Assembly: GCA_001579985.1 (NCBI GenBank)
Contig: LRSR01014194.1
Location: forward strand, 4,360-41,061
Reading direction: 5' to 3'
DNA length: 36,702 nucleotides
Source of the DNA: Hypsibius dujardini
Lineage: Eukaryota > Tardigrada > Eutardigrada > Parachela > Hypsibiidae
The notes under the pieces were generated by a model. It was not told where the DNA came from, did no database searches, and saw only the letters and a program-made list of their open reading frames with translations. Below are positions 15,048 to 27,300 of this stretch, piece after piece. The stretch's first letter is position 1; the number at the start of each line of letters is the position of its first letter. A program made the position numbers and the translations under genes.

Positions 15048-16652
15048 TCACATTTCATCCATCAAATTGTCTTGTGGATAATCGCCGAAGGCCACACTCT
15101 CCGGTTTGACGAATGCTCCGTACTTTTGACCGCATTCAAAGTACCGCTTTCCTTCAACACTGAAATAAACGCACCTCTAGGTAATATGCTTAAGTAAAAA
15201 GACATGGATATACAAACCTTCCATCGTGCTTTCCCAGGGGCTCGTCGTACTTGACTCCGATCCAGAAACCAGGCTTGAAACTCGTCGGACCTCAAAATAA
15301 TTTTGAATAAAAGGAGAATATATTGAAAAGGTCGCAATGAAAGATGACTTGATATACCTTAGTGGTCATGCAGACAAATGTAAGGTATTCACTCACTTAC
15401 CCTTGTACATAAGAGTGCCTTTTTTGGGCGGCTGGCCTGGGACGGTGACGAGACATCGGGTTCCCAGTTGGATGGACTCGAAACGTTCTCTCGCCTCCTT
15501 TTTCTTCTCTTCTATCGAATCACCATCCCCAAACTGGCCCATTTTGTTACGCTGTTTGAATGCGCGTAGCGATTCTGGAGAGTTATCAATCTGTCAATAA
15601 TACAGCTAAGACTATTACTAGAGTTACACACGTACCAGCACGATTGGCGTACTCTTCTTCGCTCAGTTCAAACCTAACAATTAAACAGTCATTAAAAGTT
15701 TATCCCATGCAGCCTTAATAGTGATATAATATGCCTACTTTTTCACTTTGGATGTGTCCTCGAACTCTCCAACCTTGATCGACGCGTCGCTCACCTAAGT
15801 CCTTAGTGTAATATTACCAAAATAAGAGAGGCGTAGGTTGATTATTTAACTTACCTCAATGGTCATTCCATTCTCCACGCCAGCGCAAGTCAGAGAAACC
15901 TCATCCTTCTTATTCAAATGGCCAACAAGAGCGCCCTCTTTCCGGAACAGCGTCAGCTCCATCGACGCCGGATTGGCACCGGTCAATCCTTCCAAAAGAT
16001 GCTACAATAAAGGTTAACGGTTGTTTCTTTACGCTGTAAATAAATACTGCAGCATTTTCGAGCCCGGGAGATTTCGCTTTGTCCTTCAAGCAATCAACCG
16101 ACGACCGGTAAACCCATATACTCATGTGGCAAAAATCTTCTACTAACCGAGTTAAACCAGTTAATTCGGTATACGTATAAAGCCAGGCCTGGAACGAGTT
16201 AAATGGCCTAACTCGGTTAGTGCAAGATTTTTGTCACATGTGTAACTCGAGCAATTCATAATTCATTCATCCAAGTTCTAAAAAAGGATTAGATTTAGAC
16301 AAAGATCCCACTGTATTGCAGCAGAAAAAGTATTACCCCCTTTCGCTAGAGGTTGCTTTGTGCTCTGTCAGCGCGCGCAACAAATTATCCATAAATCAAT
16401 GGAATGCTCGAGGAAAAAAGAGAATAAGTTCAATCAATCAACCTAGTAAGAGAACCTTGTCCCCCAACTTCTCCCACCTGCTCAACTAACGAGAACGGCT
16501 AACGCAATGCCAAAGTGGCCTTAAAATACCTTAAGTTGCTTAATAGTGAGATCCTGGGCGAAGCGACGTTCTGTGACGAAAGAATTGAAAGTGGTGGTGA
16601 CATTGATATTGAGCAACGCCGCCGGTGCAGCAGTAGATGAAGATGAAGACAT
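15048..16652 (-). CDS. TBCB: Tubulin-folding cofactor B
   Basis: Cytosolic chaperone that works with TBCE in alpha-tubulin folding and dimer dissociation. Exons: 16652-16530, 16001-15855, 15794-15739, 15673-15636, 15574-15401, 15290-15218, 15159-15048; 240 aa (human 244). The N-terminal ubiquitin-like half starts after a Ser/Ala-rich leader. The C-terminal CAP-Gly domain (about 155-230) shows [26 protein letters not shown] and KYGAFV; GKHDG (about 199-203) is the EB/CLIP-binding groove signature. The protein ends DEM, matching the C-terminal acidic-hydrophobic tail of the family. Intron 1 (16529-16002) is long and hosts a fold-back repeat. The start is 310 bp from the divergent PPP6C start. 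Confidence 0.94.
16123..16240. repeat. Near-perfect fold-back palindrome in TBCB intron 1
   Basis: A 32-nt arm at 16123-16154 matches the reverse complement of 16209-16240 with 3 mismatches. The 54-nt centre is itself partly symmetric (AACCAGTTAATTCG against CGAGTTAAATGG, and CCAGGCCTGG). This looks like a tiny MITE or solo fold-back element; no target duplication was confirmed. Confidence 0.8.
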
Positions 16653-16962
16653 TCTTAATCCGGAAAAGACAAAAACACAGCCTAGATCAAGTTTAAAGAA
16701 AGGACTGGGTTTAGATAACAAATAATTCCTTTCCTTCTTCGCGGAGTAGAGTTATTGAAATGTGTATTCAGCTCGAGAGCTGCCTTGACAATCAATAGCC
16801 GTCAATCAATGAAGAAGCAGTCTTATGGCCACGAATCAACATGGTCAATCAAACGTCAACGGCACTTTTTTCATTCATTCGCCTTCATTTGGCCTACTTT
16901 TTCCTATTCCCTAATTTTTGTAGTCTTAGAAGTGGATTTTGTCCCAATTTTTCTCCCCAAAA
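16653..16962. promoter_or_regulatory. Bidirectional promoter interval TBCB / PPP6C
   Basis: 310 bp lie between two outward-facing start codons. On the PPP6C side a pyrimidine tract ends in TTTTTGTAG at about 16923, about 40 nt before the ATG, and may be a 5' UTR acceptor. A CAATCAAT cluster lies at about 16790-16810. Confidence 0.55.
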
Positions 16963-18453
16963 ATGGAAGTAATGACAAATGACCTCGATCGGTAAGCTTT
17001 TCTGAAGCAGCAAATGCATTGTAGTGTCAAATTGGGTGATAATGGTTTCAGGTGGGTTGAAGCTGCCACAGAGTGTAAATATCTTCCGGAGAATGAAGTT
17101 ATGAAACTCATTGATTTCTGCTCCGATATCCTTGTGGAGGAGCCCAACGTTTTAGATGTCGACACTCCCGTTACCATTTGTGGTGACATTCACGGCCAGT
17201 TTTACGATCTGGAGGAGCTTTTTCGCACTGGGGTAGGCGGAATGAACGCGGTGCATCAATGGTTTCGAGTGATTGATGTATTGAGCGTTTGGGTGATTGT
17301 TGATTTTGTATGCAACAACTGTCGTTGATTGGCTGATTGTGGCTTTTCATTAATTCTCTTAAGCGATCGATCCATTGATTGCTCTGCTGTTTAGTTGAGA
17401 GCTTTTAGATCATTTTGGGTCTGAACTTGAAGTGAAGGTGTTTTCTTTTTTTAGGGTCAAGTGCCAAACACCAAGTACATATTCATGGGTGATTTCGTAG
17501 ACCGGGGATATTACAGCCTGGAGACACTGACTCGCCTCCTCACCTTGAAAGCTCGCTACCCGACGAGGATATACCTTCTCAGAGGCAATCACGAGAGCAG
17601 GCAGATAACCCAGGTTTATGGATTTTACGGTGAGAATTGTTTGTGGTGGGGCAATATACATCTAAGCCATACACCGAAGGATTCGTTTTAGTGCTCGATT
17701 GATTGATTGATTGATGTATTCCGAATCAGCTTGATTAATTCATTTGATGGATGGTTAGTCGAGTGAGAAATTTTAAATGTGTCTCTGCAGACGAATGCTT
17801 GAGCAAATACGGGAACGCCAACGCATGGAAGGCCTTCTGCAAGTTGTTTGACCTGATGAGCATCGCCGCTCTCATCGACAACTCGGTGCTGTGCGTCCAC
17901 GGCGGTCTCTCGCCCGACATCACCACCCTCGATCAGATCCGAACGATTGAACGGAACATTGAGATCCCCCACAAGGGCTCCTTCTGCGATCTGGTATGGT
18001 CTGATCCGGATGATGTAGACACTTGGGCCAGCAGTCCTCGTGGGGCTGGATGGTTGTTTGGTCAGAAGGTGTTGAAGGAGTTTATGGATATTAACAAGCT
18101 CGACCTCTTGGCCCGGGCACACCAACTCGTTCAGGTGTGCCAAAATCAGTGTTAAAAGAAAGAAAGGGACGTTGTCTGATGATTTATCGTTGTTTATAGG
18201 AGGGAATCAAGTATATGTTTAACGATCAACTGGTGACGGTGTGGTCAGCTCCCAATTATTGCTATCGATGCGGTAATGTTGCCGCCATCCTCCAATTCCA
18301 AACGGCCAAGCAGAAGACGGCCAAGATATTTTATGCCGTTCCAGAGAATCAGCGCACAGGTTAGTTTTTCAAGCACATTCCATGCATCCTGTATATATTG
18401 TTTTTGGGTTGTTTTCAGTACCTCCACGTCAGATTACGCCCTACTTTTTGTGA
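16963..18453 (+). CDS. PPP6C: Protein phosphatase 6 catalytic subunit
   Basis: Metal-dependent Ser/Thr phosphatase of the PP2A/PP4/PP6 group. Exons: 16963-16991, 17052-17232, 17455-17629, 17791-18134, 18200-18359, 18419-18453; 307 aa (human 305). Catalytic motifs are intact: GDIHG (54-58), GDFVDRG (82-88), GNHES (114-118), then HGGLSPD and [11 protein letters not shown]. The C-terminus TPYFL is the carboxymethylated tail of this group. The [18 protein letters not shown] and [18 protein letters not shown] stretches place it with PP6 rather than PP2A or PP4. Its SAPS regulatory partner gene lies about 6 kb downstream on the other strand. AATAAA is at 18794-18799. Confidence 0.96.
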
Positions 18454-19188
18454 TGTCCTTCTCCTCTTCTGCCTGAGAGGTCTGCTTATTCTTTCGGTTG
18501 TCCCCCTTCAAAATGTGCATTGCGAACAGTGATGCTTTTAAATTAACTTATTTCTGCTTACTTTCTTCTATTCTCCTTTGTTTATTTCTTTTTGGTGAAA
18601 TCGGTGGGACGAAATTCCTTTTTTTCTTCTTGATTTTGATGGACCTTTGGACTAGGAAGGCGCGACGGAAAAAGAAGGATGGATGGATACTAAGAGCATT
18701 CCATTTTTTGATGGAAAATATGACTAACCAATATATGGGTAACCGTTTGGGGAAGAGGATTTAGCAAGAGTTCAAACTGAAACCTTGTATGTCAATAAAT
18801 CTGATGGATTGGTTGATTGCTTCTGTCTGCCCTTCTCTTTTGAGCTAGTACATTGACTTCCTGACGAACTGCAGTCAGCAGTCGATTAGTATTTCACCTT
18901 CTTTGACAGTATACCTTTACAAGACTGTCGACATAGTACAAATTGAGAAAAGTGAGCAAGTTTGGTGGAAGAATAAAAAAAGACACATCAGAAGCTGAAG
19001 ATGTGAAGAAGAATTTGGTTACTGCTACTGCTATGCTATCATATCATTATCTCATGGAGGTTTTGAGTGCACAGCACAAAAAACACGGGCAACTTCTACA
19101 TGTGCGACTACTTTGACATATACAACGGCAAGGTAAGGAGGAAGGGGTGGTCAGTCAACACGCTCTCGCATTTCTTTTTTACTGATGC
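18454..19188. other. Convergent 3' region between PPP6C and the Atg8 gene
   Basis: Holds the PPP6C 3' UTR with AATAAA at 18794-18799, and presumably the 3' UTR of the opposite-strand Atg8 gene. No further gene is supported. Confidence 0.5.
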
Positions 19189-20337
19189 TCATCCAAACAT
19201 TTCCTGCGAGGCATAGACCTGAAATCAAACCACACCCACCGATTATGCAAACTATGCAAATCCTCTTACTTTTATCACCTACTATAGCTGACATGACATG
19301 TTCATTTAGGTGAAAGGCATCCTTTTGCAGCTTAAAAGTAATCTTTACAAATGGCATAAGTAAATCCCAATATTTGGGCAATTTTAAATTTAAACAAAAG
19401 ACAATTGTATCATTTGAAACGAATTAAAAATGTCTCCTCTCAACAAGGTGACCGTACCATGTAGAGGAATCCGTCGTCGTCGCGTTCCTCGCGGTAGATC
19501 TCTCCCATGGACTTGCTCATACAGGCCATCGACTTGTTGTTGATGATGAGGTAGAATGCCTGGCTCGAGGTCAGCGCCATGCGTGTTCTGCAATAAACAA
19601 ACTAACTACTCACACAGACAAATGTTCAATCCCTTCACTTACCGAATGATGGAAACGAACTGGCTCATAGTCACTGCCAACGTAAACATGATTAGCGGTT
19701 TAATAATCTCAAATGAGGAAGCAAAAATCTCAAGTACTCTGTCTATTCTTATCGAAAATCAACTGGAAAGTCCTCGTTCGTTCGAACTTTCTTCGACACT
19801 GGCATACTGCCGAACGAGACTTTGGCGGACAAGAGAAGGGTACTCGTATTACATTCGCGCCCAACAAAACCATCAGCTTGAGGAATGCATCAAGTCATTC
19901 TTGGGTTTACCTTCAGCCGGAACAAGGTACTTTTCTGAAACAATAAAACAGACAAATTTAATATATTGGATTGGCTCCTCTTTTCACATCAAATTTCATA
20001 ATAAAACACTCAAACAAATGTAGTCATACGAACAGGAGTCTCGAAAAATAACCGACAACTGGCTGTTCTACAGATCGACAGACACCCAGGCGGGGCGACA
20101 CCCAGGCAGGCGTGCGAGCAGGCAAACTGACAAACAACCGGATGGGTAGCCTAGACAAATAAACAAATAGACACACAGACTGGTAGGAGATCGATATACA
20201 GAGAGACAGAGACAGAGACAAACAGACAGACAGAAATATAGATAGCGACTGACAGAAAGCCAGAGACAGGCAGACAGACAGGCAGACAGACAGTCAGGCA
20301 GGCAGACAGACAGACAGACAGACAGACAGCAGACAGC

Positions 20338-20378
<41 letters not shown>

Positions 20379-21154
20379 GCCGGACAGACAGCCAGCCAGA
20401 CAGGGTACAGATTCTGTCTATTGTGAGTAGCCCACCTTTCTCCAACTGCGGTAAACTTGTCTCCTTATGAAAGCGCTCGACAATTACCTGTACAATAGGG
20501 AAGTGAGGAGAAAGTCAAGTTTGTGATAATAACGACTAATCAACCATCTCTCTTTGTTGTGAACGCGCAGAGAGAGTTGGGAAATGCGCAGCACCCGCAG
20601 GAAAGTAGCACTATCCAGGCACTCTTCAATGACAAGTCCCTGGACAGTGCGATCGACCTCAGACTGGGTATTAGATCCATTTGAGCACGACGCCGCAATG
20701 GCAATGTCTGATTAGCTGTCCAGAAAAGACAAGCGATAACACTTCTTACTGGAATCTTCATGGGATGATCTCGGCGAATGTTCTTCATTTCCTCCTTACG
20801 CAGCTCTAAACATGGAAAGGGAGAAAAAAGATAACTTAAACAGGCATAAAGACAGTTGGCTAATGAGCAGAAAAGCAGAAAAGCAGAAAATTCTAACTCC
20901 TTTCTCCCTTCATTCATTCAATCAATCAATCCATCCATCCATCCCTCACTTTACATTGTGACCCTTGAATATACCAATCAACCAGTCACTAACGCAGCTG
21001 AGCCAACCTGAATGAATTAATCAAGCGAAGAGAAGCATAAGAAGATAATGAAAAACACCTTACCGAGACTCTTGCGGCATTTGAAGGTGGAGTGCGGAAT
21101 AGCTGACTTGGATTTGTTGCTGCTGCAGATCCTCTCTTTAAATGCAGGACTCAT
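19189..21154 (-). CDS. MAP1LC3-like: LC3-type Atg8 ubiquitin-like autophagy modifier ending in glycine
   Basis: Ubiquitin-like protein conjugated to phosphatidylethanolamine on autophagic membranes. Exons: 21154-21064, 20805-20750, 20487-20436, 19934-19911 (24 nt), 19673-19643, 19587-19458, 19218-19189; 137 aa. Recognisable: RRDHPMKIPVIVER, EKYLVPAE, TMSQFVSIIRTR, SSQAFYLIINN, DDDGFLYM then YASQEMFG. The N-terminal helix region is about 16 aa longer than in human LC3 and diverges. The last coding exon is only 30 nt and its stop follows the conjugation glycine directly, so no C-terminal peptide remains for ATG4 to remove. All phases match. The intron at 20435-19935 contains a long CAGA microsatellite. 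Confidence 0.9.
20210..20402. repeat. (CAGA)n / (TCTG)n microsatellite
   Basis: Tetranucleotide array, interrupted in its first half and nearly pure at about 20283-20390, within an intron of the Atg8 gene. The long open frames seen through it on the minus strand are products of the repeat. Confidence 0.9.
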
Positions 21155-21960
21155 TTTGGCAGATGCTTCAATTCAAGCGCTTCCGGCACTGGAGAGTAAT
21201 GGACACCTCCTGTCTTTGCTCTTGCTCTCGGCTTGAGCTTTGACAAGTTCCTTCACTGATTTGTATCAGAAAAAGGGAAGGCTAAATTGATTGTGCCGGA
21301 GCAAGTAGAGCCAAAGGAACCACACGCACACAGGCATACAGACACACAGACACAGGCAGTCAGTCAGGCTGTTCAGTTAAAGCAAATGTAGGCGCTGACA
21401 ACGTTCAAACTGAATATGTGATGCTCCAAAAAGGACTCCGCAGTTTGCAACTAAAAGGAAAGTTATTGATGGAGAAAGGAAGAAGGAGAAGTGTGCGCAG
21501 TGTCGTATTCACCTCTCTCGATCTCTTTCAACTGCTAAAACGCAGACAAGAAAGGCAGCTGAACCAGTGGCCACGCCCCACCTAGACACACCTTTTACGC
21601 TGGCCACTAGACTGCGCTCATCAGACGGACACGTCCATCCGTCACTCGCAGCCCAGAGAGCCGCAGGCCACGCCAGCTCTTTAATTAGCCACATGGTGGC
21701 GCCACCGTCACTCGACAATTAAATGTAGTACCGTACTACGTACTACTGTAATGCAATTAATCAGAGCTCGTGGGAACTTTCGACTTTCAGTAGCAAGAGT
21801 AATAAAAGCGACCGTCGGTGAGTCTTGCATTTTATCTCGTCATTATGTAAAAAGTAAGATTCCGTTTTGTTCATCAATTCCAAGGGAAGATGCAACCACA
21901 CACGAGTTGACCGCATGTCTCGCATTTGCATAATACACAATTACACATAATACAAAAGCA
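21155..21960. other. Intergenic region upstream of the Atg8 gene
   Basis: No gene supported. Contains ACACAGACACAG-like simple sequence (about 21327-21360) and a short palindromic stretch around 21724-21748 (TAGTACCGTACTACGTACTA). Confidence 0.4.
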
Positions 21961-21969
21961 CTATGACAA

Positions 21970-24150
21970 AGGTGAACTTTAATCTATCTTGAAGTCTTCT
22001 CGTTTGCGACACCTAAATGAGAGTGAGTGCCGTAGGAGGCAAGCATGCACATGGTCCGGTGGGACTCTTGCAGCCTCCTCCCGATACTATCAATGCTGCA
22101 AGGGGAGAAGTTGCGGTTGCTCGGGTACAGACCAAACGCCGAGATTGGATACTATTCCACACACAACATTAATTACTCTTCTTTTACAATGTACATTTTC
22201 AGTTATCCCTTTCAAAGACTGTCAAACTACTTTTATAAGATACTTACCATGATGAAATTGCCACCATTGGTGGGGCCGTTGTGATTTCCCCCCGGAAGAC
22301 AGCGCTCCTCTTTGTCATGACTAGCGCCAAAAACGAGAACCAATAGAATAATAAGGTACTTGACAACACCTCGACTAATCAATCAATTAAAGGATCAACA
22401 TACTATAGGCAATCTCGAGCATAATGGTGATGACTGAAGCGGCCCTCTGTCGGACCTCACCGTGGACATTGCGAAAGTTAATGAGTGCTAATTGTAGATG
22501 CTGCTACACACCGTACCGACATACGATATGCTTGCAAAAGGCTCGCTCTTTAACTTGCCAAATATTTCAATATTTGTCTTAGGTATTCCCGAAAGTTCCT
22601 CCCAAGTCGGAAAAGGTGAAAACGGCTACGATGTGTGTAAGAGTGAGCTGACGGTTCCCAAACCGCTTCAAAAAGAGCTCATCATTGGTGGTATCCTCTT
22701 TAAAAGCATTCCCTGGCGAGTCCGATGCCGTAAATATGGTCACGTGGTTGAGAGCTACTCCAATCCAATCGGAACTTCGTCATTGTTCCAGGAAGGCATG
22801 GCCTACCTTGAACCAACACACGTCTAATGAGGCAATCAGGGGACCGTCCTAATAGCCTCTTCAAGGTGCCAGACGACGACGGCTTCAAGGCTTTTCTCAA
22901 CGGATCCCTGGCCGACCTGCTGGAAGAACCGATGGTCAGTAGTTACATGCACTGGACACTTTCCCGCTTCATTCCGTTTTTCCCATTTTCATTTTCTGCA
23001 CCTGATTAATCCAGCAGATAAAAATCCATGTTAGACATAATGATAAAAGGAGCCAGTTAAGAAGCAACCAAGTGACCATGGCGGGTTTGAAGAATGCGAT
23101 TGAGCGGAAATAAGGCCTTGTGCTGCATGGCTTGGTAGCAGAAGCAGGACATTAAATAAATACTCATCCAATGAAAGGTGCCATCGAATCTTCGGTGCAT
23201 ATGTACCGTTTCTTTTGTTGGCATTTCCGTTGAAGCGGAAACTGTTTGAGGTCTTCCCATTTATAGATGACGGCGTTGGTGTTGACGGGGTCTCCTGCAC
23301 GGATGCTGCCAAAGAAACGCAACGGGCTCTCCACAAAGTATGTCTCGTTATCCGTCTCTATTAGTTCTTCAAATAGGATTGTCCTACGACCAAAAAAACC
23401 TCCAATAGTAAGACCACGTACGTTTTTTTAGTGAACTATGAGTTTCACTATCGTATACATACTGGTGTGAGTGGTACCTTGCGTACTGGTATAAATAGCG
23501 CCACCTGCTGGGCTTGACTTGACTCTCTTGTCCGTTTGTCTGTCTGTCTAACTCTCTGACTGCCTGCAATCGTATGTAATATGTACACGTAATTTATTTT
23601 TCCATTTGTCATTTCTGTTATGGTATGGTAATATTATTGTCGGCAAAATCTGAGAGATTAGTTGCTTGCATGCCTGCCTGTCATGTCTGTTGACTGTATA
23701 AGACTTCCTTTGAGCCAATTGGTCCCTTAGAGCGACAAATGCCGTGCGCTCTTGACCCGGGCAGTTCGGGTACATTGCCCTTGAAGTAGTGGAACTTTTG
23801 AGGGACGGTGAGCGTCTCCGTCCCGTTTGGCCTGACCACAGTCACTTCCACGTTAGTGTAATCGAAGCTGACCACTTCCCGCACCACCATCGTCAAGTTG
23901 CGGTTGTAGGCTTGCAAGTTGACAGTGTAGGTTGAGTTAGCCATGTCTTTGGTGGCCTCTTCGTTGTTGTTGTCCAGTGAGATGGGTAAGAAACTGGCCC
24001 ATTCGTAGGGAGTGCTCTGCTGATTGTGCAAGGCGCCTTCCTCCTCGGCATGGGGTGGAGAAAGCAGTAAAGCGAAAAGAAAGAGAAGAGTGTCATATTA
24101 GGGGCGTCATCCAAAGGGATCACGGTTAGAGATTGTTCTGACTGGCGGGG
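21970..24150 (-). pseudogene. ADAM17: ADAM17 (TACE)-like metalloprotease pseudogene, truncated
   Basis: Read on the minus strand, ADAM17-like blocks appear in order. They are: a hydrophobic leader and prodomain (about 24090-23750; KFHYFKGNVPELPG), TDNETYFVESPLRFF and VIYKWEDLK (about 23380-23220), CPVHVTTDHRFFQQVGQG (about 22960-22910), DELFLKRFGN and AVFTFSDLGGTFG (about 22690-22590), YVGTVCSSIYN (about 22530-22495), INFRN...SVITIMLEIAY (about 22480-22400), FGASHD (about 22330), GGNFIM then YPISAFG and NFSPCSIDSIG (about 22270-22060). The zinc motif HExGH reads LEIAY. Breaks: a stop just before CPVHV, a frameshift near 22700, a splice donor reading CTAAGA, frame breaks near 22490 and 22340, and the leader out of frame with the prodomain. 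No disintegrin, EGF-like or membrane region follows; the frame stops near 21985. Confidence 0.75.
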
Positions 24151-24344
24151 CAAAGGCCCAACGCCATTGGTGAAGAATTGCGAGGGCTGAGTAAATCTTT
24201 ATAATGGCTGGTCGCATAGAAACAGCCACAGTAGGTAGACATATTTAAATGGAATACATCACTACTTTTCTCATAGGGAAAAAAAAGGTACAACTACTGC
24301 TAAACGCAACTTCCTCCAGAGGCACGCACAGACAGTCAACAACA

Positions 24345-27300
24345 TTACGAAGTATCCATATCGAGCGATTCCATCACATCAGATGTTGTCGTCGCCTTAA
24401 CCACGGTAACAGCATCCTCCTTCACCGGCAGTGTAAGAGTAGGAGCGGATTCCTTTCTCATCGCCACGTCATCGCCAGCACCCGCTTGTGAGGAAGAAGA
24501 GAGCGGTGCTGGTGGTTTCGGTCCGTCCTCAGTGAAGACGGGAACGAAGCTCATGGGCTCCAACAGCGGTTCGGGAGTGCCGGGCGGGGAACCCACTCGG
24601 AACTCAAATGGCTCACCTTCGGAGTCGCTGTTGTTGTTGGTCGACCTATAACAAACAAGTGTCCCCAAACACAATTGGAGACGAGCACGGAAAGGAATGC
24701 AGGCAAAGCGGATGCATCTACAGATACATGGCAGACGTAGGAGACGGGCCGACAAACTTACGAGACGAACAAGAGGTTTCCGGAAGTGATATTGTCACTG
24801 CTAGTGCTGGCGTTTGCACCACTAGCACTGGGGGTGTCTGAAAAGTCCGCCCAGGAATCGGTTGAGACCGCAACTGTCTCAGGCTTCCAGGGGAATTCCG
24901 ATGCGAGAAGAGGGTCGTTTTTAACTAACATTGCGCTGTCCCAAGGAGCTGAAATAATGATGCATGTAATGCTTCGATCAAGCAATCAGATTGAAGAGCT
25001 ACTTACAGTTAGCATTCTCAGCCTCTTCAAGACGTTCAATCCCGGCCTTTTCTGCAACATTTAGCGGCTGCGTTGCTGGCCAGTCCGGAATGGGAGTCTT
25101 TACTTTGGGCGTGGCCAGTCGTTTTAGCTGGCCGGTCATATCGTCATCGTCATCGTCATATTCGTCGTCATATTCGTCGTCATTGTGACGGCGCAGTCTC
25201 ATCTCATCGTCAGTTGTCCTAAAGATCACACCAAATCAACACTCTTCAAACTAATCTCCTTTTCCATAAAAAGAACCTACGGATTATTGTCAGCTGGTTG
25301 ACCTGCCATCGCTACTATCGATCCATCCTCAGTGCTGGTGAAGAGACAGACAAATGATAAAGTTGCATGACTGTATGAAAGAAGTCTCTCCCCTGCTTAC
25401 GGGTTAGATGGAAGAGATGCCGCGTCGTACTCAAAGGCAGCTACCGCTCCTGGTAAGCGTACAGCTGCAGGCTATACCATCACACAACACACGGTTATGG
25501 GTCACTTTTAATATGGTTGCTGCACAAGTCTTACCCCATGGATGATGTTTAGAATCTGTTGCAATGGATGAATACCAGCCTGGAGAAAAAGAAAGACTTG
25601 AATGAGCACGGGAATCTGTTGTAATTGGATGCAAGTACCAGGCATTTGGACTGGATCTCCGCCTGTGGTCTGATTTGGGTGGCGATAAAGTCTCTCCATT
25701 CCTGAACGATGTCAGCGTCCAGTTCTGCAATGAAAGAGCCAATAAAAGTCAATACCAATAGCATAATTATATGAGGAAAGAAGGAGCAGTGTACCGCTTA
25801 GCAAAAGTTGAAGAAGACCATAGTTGGGAGTCTGTTCGGAAGACAATTCCACCGACATCAAAAGCAAGTGTCCCATCAATACTCGTCGAGGTTTTCCCCC
25901 TTTCCTAGAGTTAGAAAAAAATGAAAACAATCGATATCTTCTGTGCAGCAATAACTGGCACGTACTCGGCTTCAGTATTGCTTGCCCAGGCTGTCATGAT
26001 TCGCTTATGAATCTGGCCCGTAACAATTAACTACAAGTGGCAAAAAAGAAGCGATTAACTTTCAGCCCTCCAAGAAGGAATGATAATGTGGGTGTTTACC
26101 TGATGCAACAGTGGATGGTCCACAGCAGCATTGGGAGGATCTGACAGCACTGAAGGGGTATTGCGTAATATCAAACTAGAAAAAAGCCAAATATAACGTA
26201 GCAGTAAAAAAAGAGGCCTTTCCTTCCTATTTACCTGACGCAATTTTGTACTTGCGCGTGGAAGAAGGAATTCCATTGGAAATGAAATAACATATCCTAC
26301 AGCAAATATGAAAATATTTATTAACCCCATCTATCAATAGTTGCAAGGAAAGGAAAGTGATAGTCGTTTTACCAGAGCCACTAAAATGATTCCGCTCTCA
26401 AAGAAGGCGCGGTTGAGTTGCGACCGACCGAAGGAGATGAGCAGCGCCACTAAACGGATTAGATGCAGCCGCACTTGCCTAGTAAAGAAGAGAGACCATC
26501 TCTTGATTGGGTAGATGGATAAGGTAGTAATCTACCTACCCAACTCTCTTGGCAAGCGCATCGTCTCCCTTTGCCAGTTCTGTGATCAACGCGTTCCGCT
26601 GCAAAGACAAACAATTCATAAAACTTATTCTATCTACACTGCAAACCTCAAGAGAACCTACCACTGGAGGATCAACCAGGATATCACGGAGTTGGGGAAT
26701 AACTGTGGAGGATGAGCTATCAATATTTGGATCCATTTCTTTCTTTTTTTCATTCGTACCGGGACTAAGGACTTGACTGTAGCGTTCAATCCGCGAATTG
26801 ACCACACGCAAACTCAGTTCGGAGAATAGCGCCTTCTGCTCGTTGTTACCCTCAAAGCTTAAAATAAAGCAAATGCAAAAATGAAATAAAAGGTGAAAGT
26901 GGATGGTAGAGCCACTTACTTTACGGGAATGAATTCAAAAGGAGCACCCAGCACGGTTAAACATTGCACAATGGCAGACTGACTGGAGACACTCCTGATC
27001 AGGTTGCTCACAATCAGTCCGATAAAGGCCTCACTACAACAACAAGGAAGAGTATTATCTTTCAATCAATAAAGCTACTTATTCACCGATTAAGGGAGAA
27101 CAAACCTATCGGCCGTTTTTAAAAGCTCGTTGGCATACGTCTCCGGTGTGAGGGCGTTGATGTCGTCTTCCGGTTTGAGCTGCTGCAGCTGCTGCTCCCG
27201 GGAGAAGCGAATAATGTCGCAAATCAACTGGGCGCTATTGTTGTGATAGTCTGAGTCGGGCGTCTTGCTCGCGTCCAGGAAGGCAACAATCTTCTCCTAC

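Noticed and set aside
19090-19134. Short + strand stretch reading NTGNFYMCDYFDIYNGK followed by GTAAGG
   Set aside because: Looks exon-like, but no upstream or downstream partner exon is found and it lies in the 3' region of two convergent genes.
20024-20445. Two long minus-strand frames rich in SVCLSVCL repeats
   Set aside because: Translation of the CAGA/TCTG microsatellite within an intron.
22498-22950. Open + strand frame of about 109 aa followed by a second frame with good-looking codon use
   Set aside because: The minus strand across the same bases gives ordered ADAM17 catalytic-domain blocks, which explains the base composition; the + strand product matches nothing and would need an 18-nt intron.
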